From positions 6,181,001 through 6,245,000 of the forward strand of contig NC_092570.1 in NCBI RefSeq assembly GCF_037975245.1: a stretch of 64,000 nucleotides of DNA. Reading direction: 5' to 3'. The DNA is from Apostichopus japonicus. Lineage: Eukaryota; Echinodermata; Holothuroidea; Aspidochirotida; Stichopodidae. Positions within the stretch are counted from its first letter, which is position 1; each line of letters starts with the position of its first letter. The notes beneath the pieces are model-generated. The model saw nothing but the letters and a program-made list of their open reading frames with translations. It had not been told where the DNA came from and searched no databases. The position numbers and the translations under genes are program-made. Shown here piece by piece: positions 61,701 to 64,000 of the stretch.

Positions 61701-63498
61701 ATTATCAACGATGGAAAGGAATAGAGATAGATCTGGCCTGAACAGGACTCAAACCAGTGACCTGGGGGTCAACCCAGAGATCACTGGTTCAAATCACATT
61801 CTGGCCAAGAATCATTGGCTTTTATCCTGAAGTTTACACAAGTGGTAGATAAAGCTATGAGCATACCGTTTGACCACTAAATATGCATGTGTACTAGTAT
61901 GTACGTCAGAGGACCTGGCCTTTGGATTCCTGCAGAATCTTCCTCAAAGTCAAACCTTTGAAGACGAACCTGCTGGTAATGAAGAGTCAGGCCCTCTAGC
62001 TTTCAAACTAGTTTATACTGGTTAAGTTTTAGTTTTAGAGTATTAACTGTACCTGAGGATCATAACATGCATAGATCTAGCAATATTTTAATGAGCCATT
62101 TCTGTTTCCTCTGTAACGTTTTCAACCTCCACTTCTGTTTATTTTTCATCCCGTAGGTAAGAGTGATGCATCATAAGTTTTCCAAAGAAGGTTGGGTTCT
62201 TGACCAGACCAGTGTATTTGCTCAAATAGATGCCTTTGTCCAAAGATGCAAGGACTTGTTGGATGTAAGCTCAACTTGGACAGATAAAACTTTTGCAGTG
62301 GTTCTAATGACTTGAAAAGATTTGAGTTATCAGAAGTGCACAAATATCTGAAAAACTGATTATTGTTGATTATGTTTGAATAACTTGTTTGGTTAAGTCC
62401 TTTTGTGGGCTTGTTAATAAGGTGAACTGCAAATAAGTTTTACTTCAAATGCAATCATCTACTCCATTTGTATCAAAGCAGGAAAAAGGTTTTTTGTGTT
62501 CATGAAATAGTAGAGCTACTATTCAGTAAAAGTAAAAATAAAAACAATTTAGATAGACAGAGTAGGTGTATAATTTGTCCATTTTATTCATGGAATGTTT
62601 TGTCAAACTTTAAAACAGTATATTCATCATCCAAAGCTCATTCATTGATTTGATTTCCTCCAGGTCTGCGAATGTCAGATCCATTTTGCGAGACGGGAGG
62701 ACGGAAACAAGACACCCTTGCCCATATTCGGAGGTCAGAGAGGACCTGAGATTACCAGGAGCCTCCTAGAGATTGAGAACGCCTTTGAAAAGAATTTACT
62801 GATTCTGAGAAATGTCAAGAAAACAATTCTGGATGTGAAGGCAACAACTTGGCATGATGATTACAACAGGTAAAGCAGAGTCTGTTGATTGTTTAGGAAA
62901 GTTTGTAAGCTGTCCACAAAAGAACAACAGAAATGTTGATTTTTAAGTTACCTGTCCAGAAAAGTTAGTTGTCTCTCGTCATCAATGTATGACTACTGCA
63001 TAAAAGATGTGACAGTAAAGATATGAGGTATAGAGTAGATTGTCCTTTGGTCAACCTCACAATGTATCAGTGATGGTGAAGAGACACAAGGTAAAGAGTA
63101 GGTCATCCTTTGGACAACCTCACAATGTAGCAGTGAGTATGAGGACATATGAGGTAAAGAGTAGATTGTCCTTTGGTCAACCTCACAATGTTTGCATGTT
63201 GCTGTACATGTTTACATTTCTGCGGCAATTGGCCGATTTGTCCAGCATTTTGCTGTGCAATGCAAAATAACTACTCCCTGTGAATATTTCATTCATTTTG
63301 GCTGTGAAGGGTAGTCCCAGGGATATTCCTGTGTCCCTCATTCATTGATTATTTTTTCTCTCTGCCAGGTTTCGAGCCGGCATCAAGGACTTGGAGGTGA
63401 TGATGCAGAACGTGATCACAACGGCATTCGAGACCGTTACGACCGTACCTCAAGGAGTTGAGCTCTTAGATGCATTCCAGCACTTATCAGGCAGGGAG
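55707..63498 (+). CDS. DNAH2: Dynein axonemal heavy chain 2, N-terminal part (625 aa in window)
   Basis: Ten coding exons: 55707-55845, 56732-56937, 57613-57964, 58944-59108, 59517-59755, 60363-60554, 61155-61292, 62157-62264, 62664-62869 and 63369-63498. All have AG/GT borders, all phases agree, and the gene runs past the right edge. Residues 1-115 are an acidic, low-complexity N-terminus; then comes the N-terminal tail typical of DNAH2 (TVQFGTVRG, CLTDTHYKMKGHTVLYIP, MVHWTRQIKEVL, EEIDFWRNRC, GWVLDQTSVFAQIDAFVQRC, YNRFRAGIKDLEVM). The DHC_N1 region starts at about 290. DNAH2 is the heavy chain of a two-headed inner dynein arm in motile cilia; the tail binds intermediate chains, while the AAA motor lies outside this window. 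Matching to vertebrate DNAH2 is by remembered sequence and is strong across all exons after the second. Confidence 0.95.
58395..58895. repeat. Minisatellite in DNAH2 intron 3
   Basis: Imperfect units based on gtaccagtagagtaccagtg, mixed with gttctgtgttaccagtaga, fill about 500 bases just before the exon at 58944. Open frames on both strands here are repeat artefacts. Confidence 0.92.
63032..63195. repeat. 63-bp tandem repeat, about 2.6 copies, in DNAH2 intron 9
   Basis: The unit starts agagtagattgtcctttggt at 63032, 63095 and 63158, so the period is 63 bases. Because 63 is divisible by three, a frame with 21-residue repeats stays open, but the repeat lies between two well-defined dynein exons. 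Confidence 0.9.
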
Positions 63499-64000
63499 GT
63501 ATGATAAATAATTTGCATATTATTTCAGAAAGCAATATGAAAGTATAACGTAAATGACCTATCCCATCTAGTGTGACCTTCATTGAGTTTAGAGATGTAT
63601 GAAAGACTTTATTCAAGAGAAGACACCAGAGTAGTGTGTCTCCTGTCAACTTGCGTTTACTTTTCAAAAACTGATTGTTGGCTGTCTGAAATATTGGGGT
63701 CTAACCCACAAGATTGTGGTGCCTTCTTGACTCCTTCTGGTGTATGGAGACTCCTGTCAATTTATATTTACTTTACAAAAACTGATTGTAATTTGGATCT
63801 TAACCGACCAGAAAGTCCATATATGTCAACTTAGATAAAGCCCAAAAAGAAAACCGGTTCAGGTCATTTTAAAAATCATGTTTGTGCCTCTTCATTGTAG
63901 CACTCTGTGTTTCCATGTTGCCATGATGATAGCACAGCTAATGTATCTGTTTGTTGTCTTTCTATTCATCATGAACATACTTTGAAAACAAACTGGACAA

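Noticed and set aside
63040-63270. Open frame with 21-residue repeats (SFGQPHNV)
   Set aside because: It is a 63-bp tandem repeat in a DNAH2 intron; the flanking exons splice with matching phase across it.

Overview
This is a stretch of animal nuclear genome. Genes are split into short exons with canonical GT..AG introns, and intergenic space is AT-rich and full of TA microsatellites, poly-G tracts and small DNA transposons. The gene content is a cilia motor with clear vertebrate orthology, an F-box protein shared across deuterostomes, secreted C1q-domain proteins, and Penelope-like and LINE retroelement remnants. This fits a marine invertebrate deuterostome. An echinoderm (sea cucumber or relative) is my best guess, but the window cannot prove it. 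No prokaryotic, viral or CRISPR features are seen.

Layout. 1-4.8 kb holds a Penelope-like endonuclease fragment and two hAT-type MITEs. 4.9-11 kb and 19.8-25.1 kb hold two minus-strand paralogous genes for secreted coiled-coil/C1q-domain proteins, reconstructed here exon by exon (405 and 454 aa, all splice phases agreeing). The spacer between them (11-19.8 kb) is repeat-rich with several precise MITE insertions. 25-31.9 kb is gene-poor and carries three more MITEs and TA arrays. 31.9-36.7 kb is a complete five-exon plus-strand FBXO36 gene (195 aa), with a MITE nested inside another MITE in its last intron. 40.5-46.1 kb is a minus-strand single-exon coding region of 1884 aa for a C2H2 zinc-finger protein with a 31-residue tandem repeat and a cluster of SUMO-type motifs. 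46.5-52.5 kb is a mobile-element zone: 22-bp tandem arrays in inverted orientation, a decayed LINE with endonuclease and reverse-transcriptase motifs, a U2 snRNA-like head, and a tandem repeat of about 140 bp. 55.7-63.5 kb holds the first ten recognised coding exons (625 aa) of axonemal dynein heavy chain DNAH2, which runs off the right edge.

How the genes relate. The C1q pair is a local duplication and probably secreted, perhaps as immune or pattern-binding proteins. FBXO36 (SCF ubiquitin ligase adaptor), the zinc-finger regulator and DNAH2 (inner dynein arm) look functionally independent. The zinc-finger gene and DNAH2 are divergently transcribed, and a near-consensus RFX X-box lies 1.4 kb upstream of the DNAH2 start codon.

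The most interesting observations are: a conserved, unnamed stalk module shared by the two C1q proteins, with a furin-type site in only one; a modular family of MITEs with exact 8-bp target duplications that share internal hairpin cores but have different ends; and a symmetric 9+9 copy inverted 22-bp array element. I see no self-contained new enzymatic system.
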